Positions 1 through 12,500 of a DNA stretch of 64,000 nucleotides are shown piece by piece; within the stretch, counting starts at the first letter, position 1, and every line of letters begins with the position of its first letter. The notes under the pieces are model-generated. The model was not told the DNA's origin. It saw only the letters and a program-made list of their open reading frames with translations, and searched no databases. The DNA comes from Mytilus galloprovincialis (lineage: Eukaryota > Mollusca > Bivalvia > Mytilida > Mytilidae). The stretch is taken from assembly GCF_965363235.1 (NCBI RefSeq), contig NC_134849.1, positions 48,554,122-48,618,121 on the forward strand, given 5' to 3'. The position numbers and the translations under genes were made by a program.

Positions 1-393
1 ATGAATGGTCTATGATTGTAGCAGGCATTTTGTTTTCTGATCATTTGCTCTGTGTCTGTTCATATGTTCTGTATTTGGTTAAAGTTTGGATTGAAAATAT
101 TTGAAATTAAATTTATTAATTGTTTTGAGCTTGAGCTTAGTTGCAATGTCATTTTCCTTTGAAAAAGGCAGTAAAGACATGTTATTTTGTCAATTCTTTG
201 TATGGCCATCATACCAATGTAGATGGATTTCTTATACTAATCTATTCACAACATTCACATAGCAATAAAATTATAATATGATAAGTCGATTATGTTTTGT
301 AAACTGTCATATAAATGTTATATAAATTAGTGAAACTTTTTTGGTTTTTAAAAATGCAAGATATTTATATGAAATGCATGTTATGTTTTGTAG

Positions 394-575
394 CATGAGA
401 AGTACTTCTGTGATCTCTGTGAAAAGTTTATCATGATAATGTGGCAACATGAGCATGAGTTGATGCATGTAAGGAAAGACAAGATGGAGGAAATAGATAA
501 GGAGAATGCATCAATTCTGGCAGAAAAGGAAGTTGTTACCGATTCCAATGATAGGAAAAGATTGGCTGCTAAAAA
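394..575 (+). CDS. GTF3C2: GTF3C2 exon 1 in window (C2H2-like finger)
   Basis: The acceptor tttgtag ends at 393 and the donor gtaag starts at 576. The exon begins in phase 0 and ends in phase 2. It encodes YFCDLCEKF, then WQHEHELMH, giving a Cys-x2-Cys...His-x5-6-His arrangement close to a C2H2 finger, followed by a charged helix rich in Lys and Glu. The other two frames hit stops early. Confidence 0.8.
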
Positions 576-3500
576 GTAAGACTTTACCAGCAGATATCTT
601 AGTTGTGTATTGCTTTGATAAAGCGTGACTAAGGCATGCTGTTTCCAGCAAGAATTTATTGGTTTTAGTTTTTATGGAACCATTAATGGTAGGTCTGTGA
701 TATTTGGAGTGCAATTGAATTAGCATTTGAAATCTCATTCATATGGGGATCTACCCCCTTCCCTCAGTCATGGTTGACTTTATGCTAAGTAAGTCATGTG
801 CTACATTATATATACACTTGAAAATTGTATTTACTATCAAATGTTCACTGCTAGAATGAAAACTTTTAATACAAGCCTATACTTTTGGACACAAATAGTA
901 AAACCTTCTTCTTTTGCCATTCAAAAACTCCTATCAAATGTACACTGCTAGCTAGGTAGAATAAAAACTTTTAATACAAGACTTAATTTTTAGCCACAAA
1001 TAATAAAACCTTGTTCTTCAGCCATTCAAAAACTTACTGTGTAGTATGGCAATTGAGCAAAACAATATTTTTCTGCTAAACATGTGTTTGATGAAATGCA
1101 GAAAAAGATTCTATAGTTAATAATACCTTTTAACAGTAATCAGTTAAAATAAACTCAAAAGCAGTTTTCAGAATTGATTTAAGTGTTTATTATGAAGAAT
1201 AGTAGTATAAATAATTGTTTAAAATTGCAAGGAATTTATGAAACAGTTCTCTTGTTTAAAATTGTTGTTTATTGTACAGAGCTGAGAAGTTATTGATAGC
1301 TATCAATAAAAGTTATGAAGGAGCTGTGGATTTAACATCAGACGACAAAGATCCAGATGCTGAAGTTTTATCTGAATCATCAGATGAAGATGTTATAATT
1401 AGTGGAAGTTATATTGACGAAGAGGAATTGGAAGAAATTAAAGTAGCAAATGACTGTATGTAAAATATTATAAGACTTGTGGTAAATGTTCCTTATAGTG
1501 TCTTAGTATAAATATTTTGTTCTTTATTCCAGTCTGGTAACAAACATGGCTCTCATTGCCAAAAATAGAACATCAGGGTAAAATGCAGTTATTGTTTTAT
1601 ATCTGGAAAACCCTTAAGAATAAAAAAAGTCTGACAAGGACAAAAATATTCATTTAAGTTGATTAATAGTTCCTAATGAATTCAGATTTACAATACATGG
1701 CGGCGTAGCAGCTGGTACGGCAGGTACGGCAAGTGCTGTACCTAAAATTTTTATAATTTATTTTAAAAAACACGGTTTTTGCACGGGAATAATGAAAACA
1801 AGATTTATTGATACTGGTTCAATAGAAATTGGAGATGTGGTAGACACGTAGACAATTAATTAGACAAGTTGAACTCTAAATCCAGGTCTCACAATGTGTA
1901 AAAAGTAAACAATTATCATAGGTTAAACTGAGAACGGCCTTGGGCACGGAGCCTAGGCTAACACGAATCAGTAAGCTAAGAAAAAGGGAACCGAAAATGA
2001 AAAATTATTTAAATGCCCCAAATTGTGCAAGCAAGGGCTGTATAGCCATTCAAGGTCGTTAAAAACTTCCATCTGCGTTCTGTAAAACAATTCAAAAAGG
2101 GAATTATAAAAAGGTTTGTATTTCAAAGTTTGTTTCATGACGTAAAATTGGTTTAATTCTCAATCAAACCTGTTCAAATTTGCAAAAGTTCTGTGAGGCA
2201 CTTCGTTCAGTGTATATTATTTTCAGTAATATCAGAGTTTCACCCTCTACAAATTTACAATCTACTGTGCGATGTCGAATAAAAGGCTGAAAGTAAACAT
2301 TCCATGACGCTAAAATCTAAAACCAAGCGTTATGAATATACGCTGTGGATGTCACGATTAGTACAACAATCACATACAAGTAGTCAAATTGCACTGTGAC
2401 CCTTACCCCTGATCCTTAGAATGGTACATAAAGCTAGACCAGCCCTAGTCTCTGTGGCTCATTTCAATTCTATTTATCATGTTTATTATTTTTTGTTTGG
2501 TTATTTCAAAAATTAAAAAAAATAATATTATCGAATCTTTTTTTTTTTTATTATTATTATTTTTTTATGTAGATAATGCAACCTTAGCCTTCTTATTTTA
2601 GCTGAACTTTATATGAATGCATTTTTTTTTTATACTAATCACCATGTCTTTAAAAATAAATGTCCCCGTCAGAATCACCTGAAAATGTACTATTTTAGTT
2701 TTATTTATACATTGTCACAAAAATGTTAGTATTCACCTCAAAAGCTGACAAAACCTTTAACAATTTATAATGGAATAATACTAATAATACTTTCAATCAG
2801 TTTAATTGAGGTCTGGAGCTGGCATGTCAGTAACTGCTAGTAGTCCTTTGTTAATTTATTTTATTATTGTCATTTTGTTAAGTTTCTTTTGTTACCTATT
2901 CTGACATCAGACTTAGACTTCTCTTAAACTGAGTTTTACTGTGCGTAGTGTTGTGTGTTTGTTTTTTTCTACATTGACTAGAGGTATAGGGTGAGGGTTG
3001 AGATCTAAAAAATATGTTTAACAAACCATTGGTTGACTTTGGCTGTCGTCTGCTCTTTGGTCTGGTTGTTGTCTCTTTAAAACATTCCCAGTTTCCATTC
3101 TCAATTTCATATGCACTCTATTATTTCTTTCTGTGATTTTGGAATATCCACAACATTCATTCATTTATTAAAATAAGAAACAACAGATTTTTTTCATCAT
3201 ATTTTTTCCGTCTACACCTTTTTTTATATATATATAAAATGAGAGTCACAGATATTTATGAGATTCTGGCCCTGATTTTTGACCAATTTTTTGCTATTAG
3301 AAAAAAAATTTCCCACATTATTATTTATCATCAATGTATCAAATAGTTATCAAAAGTACCAGGATTATAATTTAGTACGCCAGACGCGTGTTTAGTCTAC
3401 ATAAGACTCATCAGTGACGCTCTTATCAAAATATTTATAAAGCCAAACAAGTACAAAGTTGAAGAGCATTGAAGATCCAAAATTCCAAAAAGTTGTGCCA

Positions 3501-6500
3501 AATACGGCTAAGGTAATCTATGCCTAGGATAAGAAAATCCTTAGTTTTACGAAAAATTCAAAGTTTTGTAAACAGGAAATTCATAAAAATGACCACATTA
3601 TTGATATTCATGTTAATACCGGTGTTAACTACTGGGCTGGTGATACCCTCGGGGACGAAACGTCCACCAGCAGTGGCATCGACCTAGTGGTGTAAATAGT
3701 CCAAAAGTACCAGGATTATAATTTAGTACGCCAGACACGCTTTTCGTCTACATAAGACTCATCAGTGACGCTCTTATCAAAATATTTATAAAGCCAAACA
3801 AGTACAAAGTTGAAGAGCATTGAGGATTCAAAATTCCAAAAAGTTGTGCCAAATATGGCTTAGGTAATCTATGCCTGGGATAAGAAAATCCTTAGTTGAT
3901 ATTCAAAAACATGTGTATTTTTTAACGCTTAAATGCCCTTTTACTTTTGTATCTCCATAACAAATTATTGAACTTGACTATGACAGAATCATTGACGATT
4001 TTCTCGACGAAATCAGAGGAATATGCTTCTGGTGAGGTTGAACCCTATGGCTTTGATGCAAAATTTGTACAGAAGTGATCACCAGAAAACTCTCAATAAA
4101 TGTTAATATGAAATTCGCAATGCATTCCTCGGTTACTAGTTATGACCTATTTCAGTAACTCAATTTACAAATCCCACATCATATATTGGTATATAGTTTA
4201 GATCCATCTAATCAATTTAGAATAGAAATTCAATTGGGGGAGAATACGGCATCCCAAATTTTTAACCCGTCCACATTAACTAATAATTTATACATGCCCC
4301 ACGTCAGGAACTGTTTAATTAGTTCATTTTATACCTATTTTATTTTATTGTTACTTAAAAAAATGATGTTTTCATGAGTAAAATTTAAGTTTCAGGAGAG
4401 GCTCAGAATGCATGATTTTGCACCATTTATACTAAAATTTCCCCAACCCCTGTCAAATATCCGCCTCGTTGAGGCAGTTTGGGTCGCTGTGCGACCCATA
4501 AAACTTCCTGCCGTTCCAATATAAAATTAAGTGCTACATCTCTGATACAGGGTTGCCTTTCTTTTAAAACAGACATTTGAAATTCTTTTAATATCATAGT
4601 ATTAATGAATGGGTGTTTTTATAATGGTCCTGTTATATGTCCAAGGTCTGTAATAATGGTCAAGGAAGTCAGTAATGGCCCGAGGCAACGCCGAGGGCTA
4701 TAACAGACATCCGAGGCCAGTATTACTGACCGAGGACATATAACAAGGCCATTATAAAAACACCCATTTCTTAAAACATTTATTAACCAACTAAACAAAG
4801 GTGTATGTGTTGCTGCCAACTTGATGTACTCTCTACTCTTTTAATAAAAGTTTAGTTTGAAAAAAATAAGTTGTACTTCACCATCAAAAAGCTTTTAATA
4901 TACCAAAGATCCAGAATATTAAGTTGACAGAAGTTACATGCGTTATGTGTTGAAAAACAGGATGAACAGTGATCCCTTAATTTGAAAATCAGCGGTTGTG
5001 TTAAATTTTCTATATTTGATATTAACACTGTTTTTCTGTAATGGCTCTGTTTTTCTGTAATGGCCCTGTTTTTTCTGTAATGGCCCTGTTTTTCTGTAAT
5101 GGCCCTGTTTTGCTGTATTAATGCCCAGTTTGTCTGTATTAAGCCCAGTTAGGGTTTATAATAAACAGTCATTTTTGGCAATAATGTACTTAGTTGGTTA
5201 GTATTACTGATTTATTGTCTTACTGATGTAAGTTAGCATGAATAATTGTGATTTGCCTTTTGTAGGTGTCAAAACATTGACATGCTTGGAGATTAGAAAT
5301 AAAATGTAAATAAATGAAAAGTTTTAGTTATTACATCTAAATTCAAGCTAGTCTTTGTTGATAAAAATATTTGACAATGAAGTAAATTGTCTGAACTTGG
5401 TCAATATATTCAGTCAGTTGTCAAAACTAATACAGTGATAAGCAATCTTTAGCAAAGTGTTTTAAAATGTAAGTTGTTGTCTTAAAAAATGTATGACATG
5501 AAAAAAAATTAACTGAAATCTCTACAAATTCTGCTAATTCTCAGAATATTTAAATTTACGTGTATCTATGAAATAAAAAAAAAACTTATATACTGAAATC
5601 TAGTAACTTAAGAATATTTTTAGCCCTTTTCCTAGTATAAAACCTGTAGTAATTTTTATGTATATATACTAATAATAGTTATTGACTTTGTGAAAAAGTA
5701 CATTTGTAGTACCAGGTTTTAATCAACAGTTGATTGATTTGTCAATCTTATTTATTTATAGCCAAACATATGTATACTGGCAGTCATTTTGCTAACACGT
5801 TTAACAAGAATTTAGAACATTGTAAAGAAATGGATGATTGCAACAATGTACAGTTTCCACAGTTTTGTCCCAGGGTACCAGAATGGAATCCATTAGCAGA
5901 AGAGTGAGTTATAATAATAAGTAACATATGTCTGTATGTCTCTGCTTTCTAAAGGGGGTTGTGTATTGAAATGTAGTACGTCATGTCATGTTCTCTTCAT
6001 CCTACCTTTCATTTTTCCATTTGTTTGTTCTTTTGGTTCTGCATTATTAGTGCCTCGACAGTATTATAGACATACTGCCCTTGGGTGAAGGTGTTAGTGC
6101 AGATGAACACACAAGGGGGAAAATTATCATCCTAGACGAAGACCAGTGGTCTAGTTTATATAAATAATGAAAATTTAATAGTTGCATACATTTTAACCTT
6201 ACTTTTGATGCATTATTGCATTTCTTTTTGTTGATCAGATATCTTGTTTAGTTTTTCCCTCAATATCATTGGCTTGCATTTTTTTTTTGAAAATTGTTCA
6301 AATGAATGAAATTTTACATCAATTGCAAAAGCTGGACAGAACAATGAATAGAAAAGTTGACAAAAACTGATGTTGTCTTTAATTATTTTTCAGTGATATT
6401 AAACCTTATCTTCCATCAGCCAATGTAAGTCCAGAGTTTCTAATAAAAAGTAGTAAAAAGACCAACGTGAGACAAGATCTACAACAGATAAAGGTGTTTG

Positions 6501-9500
6501 AAGCTTTAAATCTAAAAGGTAGGAACTACTGGGTATAATCCTGATTTAAACTAACTATAGTTGTTGCTTTCTGATAACATCCTTTCACCAATGACCAGCC
6601 ACTCAATAAGGACATAAAGGTTAACGTTAAGACTTAGATCATTACTATCCGATTGGTTGTTAACCAGATTTCCAAAGGAAAATATTAGTTATTAGTTTGT
6701 TGATGTACGGCAGTCAGGCGGTAGGGTAGCTGTCAATCAGTGTCCTATCAATAACTTGAAAACGCTTCCATAAAATATTTTCAAATTTTGAAATGTTGTT
6801 TTCTGTGACTAAATGTAGGTCAAGTTGGATTTTCATGATTTAATTCCCCATCATTGTTGAGTTGTAGACCTTTAAGTAGGGAAAAATGATACTAAGATTG
6901 ATTTAGCCTTTCCATTTCTGAACCCAACAAAATTAATTCAGTTATTTTTATGCCCCATTTATGGGCATTATGTTTTCTTGTCTGTGTGTCCGTTCGTCTG
7001 CCCGTTTGTCCGTCTGTTCGTTCGTTCGTCTGTCCCGCTTTAGGGAAAAGTTTTTGGTCAAGGTAGTTTTTGATGAAGTTGAAGTCCAATCAACTTGAAA
7101 CTTAGTAAACATGTTCACTATGATACATTTTTATATGCCTGCTTGCAGGACGTATTACACAGGCAACTTTATTCACATCAATTTCAAGTGAATTTGAATT
7201 CATGTGAATCTCACCTCAAACATGCTTATACATGAAACTCATGTAAAATCAGTTTATGTGAGTTTCACATAAATCTCATGTAAAACTCACATTTTGTTCA
7301 CGTGAACTTCACATAAATTTTTATGCCCCACCTACGATAGTAGAGGGGCATTATGTTTTCTGGTCTGTGCGTCCGTTCGTTCGTCCGTCCGTCTGTCCCG
7401 CCTCAGGTTAAAGTTTTTGGTCAAGGTAGTTTTTGATGAAGTTGAAGTCCAATCGACTTCAAACTTGGTACACATGTTCCTTGTGATATGATCTTTCTAA
7501 TTTTAATGCCAAATTAGAGATTTTACTCCAATTTCACGGTCCAATGAACATAGAAAATGATAGTGCGAGTGGGGCATTCGTGTACTGAGGACACATTCTT
7601 GTTAAAATTAAGTAATTCAAACAACATCTTAATTTTCAAATTTAATTACAATCATAAAAAATACCAATATTTTTTTTTTGGAAAAGTTCACGTGAAATTC
7701 ATGTGAAATATTTCACATGAGAATCGGGTGAATCTCAATTTTCATGTGAGTTTCATGTATAAGCTCATTTGAGGTGAATCTCACGTGAGGTTTTTCATGT
7801 GAATTTCATGTGAGATTTATGTGAAATTCACGTGGGAACATTTTGCCTGTGTATGGTTTTAAGTCTGTTGAACTGCATAGTATGAACCTTTCAGTACTGT
7901 CCATATAAGTATATATATAGAAAAGAAGTTTTAGTTTGATTGCAAATAAGAAGAATATCCACCAGATCAAAATTATGTGGATGTAAGTGAAAATAGTTCA
8001 TTGTATATATAACCTTCAACAATGAGCAAAACTTATACCATATAGTCATCAAGAAAGTAGCCTCTACATGATAGAATGTGAAACAATTCAAACCAGAAAA
8101 ACAAATAGTTAAATGACCATAACTGAAGAACACATTTTATTCTTCTTATGATATTTGTATGATAACCTAAGTATAGTATGTATTAGAAACACATCATTGG
8201 TTTAAACCTCTCTTGTCACTTGGTTAGAATTTTTGCTTAAGCTGTTAGCAAAATCCAATAAACTGAACTGAAAAATATGGAAATGCCTTTTGATATTGTT
8301 GTCTCTTTCTAAAACCTTTTTTGTTGGCTTATTCTTAGCAAAATGTATAAAAGTCAGTTTTGAATTGATTAAATACAACTACTCCAGTAGACTTTATGTA
8401 ATTAAATGATTTTGTGTAATTCTAGTGAAGTGAAAAACATCATGAACATGGAAGTCTGAATACATATTTTGTTGCATTGTAGATTATGGGTTAATATTTA
8501 CTGGAGGGCCTGTCTGGGGATTAGCCTGGTGCCCATATCCACATAATGTTAGACAGCAGTACCAGTACCTGGCAGTCTCCTGTCACCCTGACATGGATAC
8601 AATACACCAGGTAACAGATACCAATGAGGGACCTGGACTGATTCAGATCTGGAATACAGGCAAACTGAATCATGCAGTGTAAGTACAAATATAATTTTCC
8701 TTCATTATACATGTCTAATATATGGTACTATAGGGTTATTGCATAAATATTGGGGAATATTGTCCCGAGTAGAATTTTATATTGCGAGTGCAATATATGA
8801 TCTACGAGGGACAATATTCCCCAATATTCATGCAATAACCCTTTTATTGTATAGCAATATAATATTTGAAATTAAAAATTGGTTTAAACTAAGATTTTGT
8901 CGTTGATGACGTCATGAATTTTGAAGATTTATTGCACTAGTGCAATATTGGAATTTATTGCACGCTAACTTTTGGTTACTTTCTGTGGGAAATATTCTAT
9001 TGCTTTGCAATAAATTATATATTCTACACTTTTCAAACTGGAAAATTAAATATTCAACTCGTGACCGAACAACACTGATAGTTAACTCATGCGCTGCGCA
9101 CATTGGTGAATTAATGTGTTGTTTGGTCACTCGTTGAATATTTTTCTCTATTTGAATTCTTGGATTAGTTATTCTATAAATATTAATTCAGATTTAATTA
9201 AAAACATCTGAACATAATTTATCTAATTAAATTTAATTGATGTACAGGTACATAATACATGTATGTTTATCAAAGTTTCAGTTTGTTTTTTGTTTATTTT
9301 TCATAGGGAATGTATGCCCACACCTAAGTTAGAGTTCTGTATTGCTCATGACTATGGTGTTGTGAGAAAAATGTCTTGGTGTCCACATAGATGTTGGCAG
9401 AAGAAAGATACCATTCTAGTAAGACTATGAATATCATTTGAGTTTACAAATGCTTCCACAAATTTCAAACATTATTACTATATCATAAGGTTTTTTTTTG

Positions 9501-12500
9501 CATAATGAGAATGCTTTTTTAGATGACATAATATTGCTCAAGTAAAGTTTATTGTCTTCTAATGAAATAATTAGTGTGTCCTTGTCTTGTCTATACACAA
9601 TTGTTGTGTATTAATTTTATTTCGGGATGCTACTTTAGATGTAAAATTTACAAATACCTTACTATCTTATCCTTTCCTTGACTTTAATCCACCAAAATGT
9701 GTTTTATTATGAAATGACAACCACTAACGATATGTTCCTGGCTTTTGGTAAGGGACAGAAAGATGTGGCAGGATAACACAAGTTTTTATGAGAACTTAAC
9801 CTTGTTATTTCAATTTTGCTGAAGAAATATGGCTCTTGTACCTAAACACTTTAAAAAAAAAAAACGTTTTCAATGCATTTTTTGTAAGAGAAATGGGTTT
9901 TGTAATGAAGTGGTAAGGGTTTGTCATAAAGATTGAGTTCAATTCTGGTTATTCAATGTATCTATTAATTATCACAGAATTATGCCCCTTTTATCTTAAT
10001 AATGTTATAATGCATGACCATCTTCAGATATTGCTAGGTTTAGTAGGTGACATTATATCCATTTTTTATATATTTCCTTCTGACAAAAATATCAGTGGCT
10101 CTTTATCTTATGTAGATATTCAAGTGTGTCTAAAGGAATAAAATTCCAAAATCTTTTTTTTTAATTAAAGTCTTCATTTTGTTGGTTTTTCTTTTGAAAA
10201 TATGTCAGAATACAAAGTACAAAGATGTGGCAAAACTTTTCCTACTTTTATATTTTCAGGAAGAGAACAGATTACAACAGATAGGATTGTTAGCAATAGC
10301 TTGTGGGGATGGATCCATCAGAATTTTCAGGTAAATACATAAAAAGAGAACTGTAAACATATTTTATTAATGAATATGTAATGTATAACGGCCAAAAATA
10401 ATAAATAGGTATAAAAAAGTATTTCAAAAATGGGATATACATTGTAATTGTAAAATTTTGTTGAAAAGGGTTTGACCCATCAGATTGATACAAAGCAAAG
10501 AAACAACTTCCTAAAATCGACTAATGACACAAAATACCAATTTAGAATTATTATAGTTACTGAAAGCATTTTTATTTTACAAAGATACAATCACAGATCT
10601 GCCATCTATATTATAGTCAAGTTGGGATTTACAGATACAAGAACAATTCTCATAGGAGTAAAATTGTGTATAGATATCTGATGAATTTTCCCTTTCCAGT
10701 GTATCAAATCCAGAACAGCTGAATAACAGTTCATCACCAACATTTTATAGACCTACACCAGAAGTCACTTTAGTGGGACATAAAATCAGACGTAGTAAGT
10801 ACAAATGTTCATAATAGAGTTATCTCCCATAAGACACACACATTGACATGCTCACTGTTCACATTTTACTGTATACAACAACAACGATACAAAGTTTGAC
10901 ATAGTAACTTGGACCGTTTATAATCTACCAGACACAACAACAACAGAGTTATCCCCCATTAGACACAAAGTTTGGCAAAGTAACTTGGACTGTTCACAAT
11001 CTACCATACACAGCACCAATAGAGTTATCTCCCTTTAGATTCAAAGTTTGACATAGTAATTGGGACTGTTAACAATCTACCATACACAACATCAATAGTT
11101 ATCTCCCATTAGACACAAAGATTGACTTAGTAACTTGGACTGTTCAAAATCTACCATACACAACAACAATAGAGTTATCTCCCATTAGACACAAAGTTTG
11201 GCGTAGTAACTTGGACTGTTCACAATCTACCATACACAACACCAATAGAGTTATCTCCCATTAGACTCAAAGTTTGACCTAGTAACTTGGACTGTTCACA
11301 ATCTACCATACACAACACCAATAGAGTTATCTCCCATTAGACAAAGTTTGGCATAGTAAGTGGGACTGTTCACAATCTACCATACACAACGCCAATAGGG
11401 TTATCTTCCATTAGACACAAAGTTTGGCATAGTAACTTGGACTGTTCAAAATCTACCATACACAACACCAATAGGGTTATCTCCCATTAGACCCAAAGTT
11501 TGACATAGTAACTTGGACTGTTCACAATCTACCATACACAACACCAATAGAGTTATCTCCCATTAGACACAAAGTTTGGCATAGTAAGTGGGACTGTTCA
11601 CAATCTACCTTACACAACAACAATAGAGTTATCTTCCATTAGACACAAAGTTTGGCATAGTAAGTGGGACTGTTCACAATCTACCATACACAACACCAAT
11701 AGGGTTATCTCTCATTAGACCCAAAGTTTGACATAGTTAGTAGGACTGATGACAATCTACCATACACAACACCAATAGAGTTATCTCCCATTAGACACAA
11801 AGTTTGACATAGTAGGTTACAAGAGCGCAATTATTTGTTTGCATTTTACCGGCAGGTTTTTTACCCCAAGATGGTACTCAGAATAGAATCCTATACGGCT
11901 TCTGATTGGTTGATACAGGATTGGAATTATATTTAATCGAAAGCTTATCCAATTAGGTTTAAAAATTGCCGAAAATCATATTCACATTTTACGAAGTATA
12001 GAAAATATCTTCAATTTCTGCACGTCGGAGCCATTAAAAATATGCCTTTTTCATTAAGCGAAAAAAGTAGAGGATTTTTTTCAACTGCATTTTAAGTCAA
12101 TTTGAGCCGCATGACCCTGTATTTTTTTTTGGTTGTAATGCAACACTGGCATTTGTACTAACAGGAACTGCCACCCGTTTTTCCCTAGTTTGTGTAGTCT
12201 TCGAGAAAAAAAATACGGAACACTAGTGGTACCCTATGGAAAATGCATTACGAATAATTGCGCTCTTGTAACCTATAGAGAAATGACACTTTTTTTTATT
12301 AAGGCTTTGAAAAATATCAAAAATTGTGATTTTGCTCGGAAAAAATGTGAAATTGTGAGAAACGGGGTCAAATGGACTTTTCATCAACGGGAATTCATGC
12401 TATAGTCTGTTTCTTATTTGTATTTATTTCTATATCTGAATCTAGGGTGGGCTCGAATGTCGACAAAGTATGAAGAGAATGCAACGTTTTTGTGATATCT

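Larger units (their letters stand above)
1456..5761 (+). other. GTF3C2 intron with dispersed repeats
   Basis: No coding sequence is seen. Around 1690-2480 is a segment with a tandem ggtacggca motif and a cgttaaaaacttcc motif. At 2809-3110 is a copy of a family seen again at 57257-57530 and 60110-60245. Poly-T runs are at about 2538 and 2620. At 5030-5130 a short unit, tttttctgtaatggccctg, repeats about four times. Confidence 0.5.
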
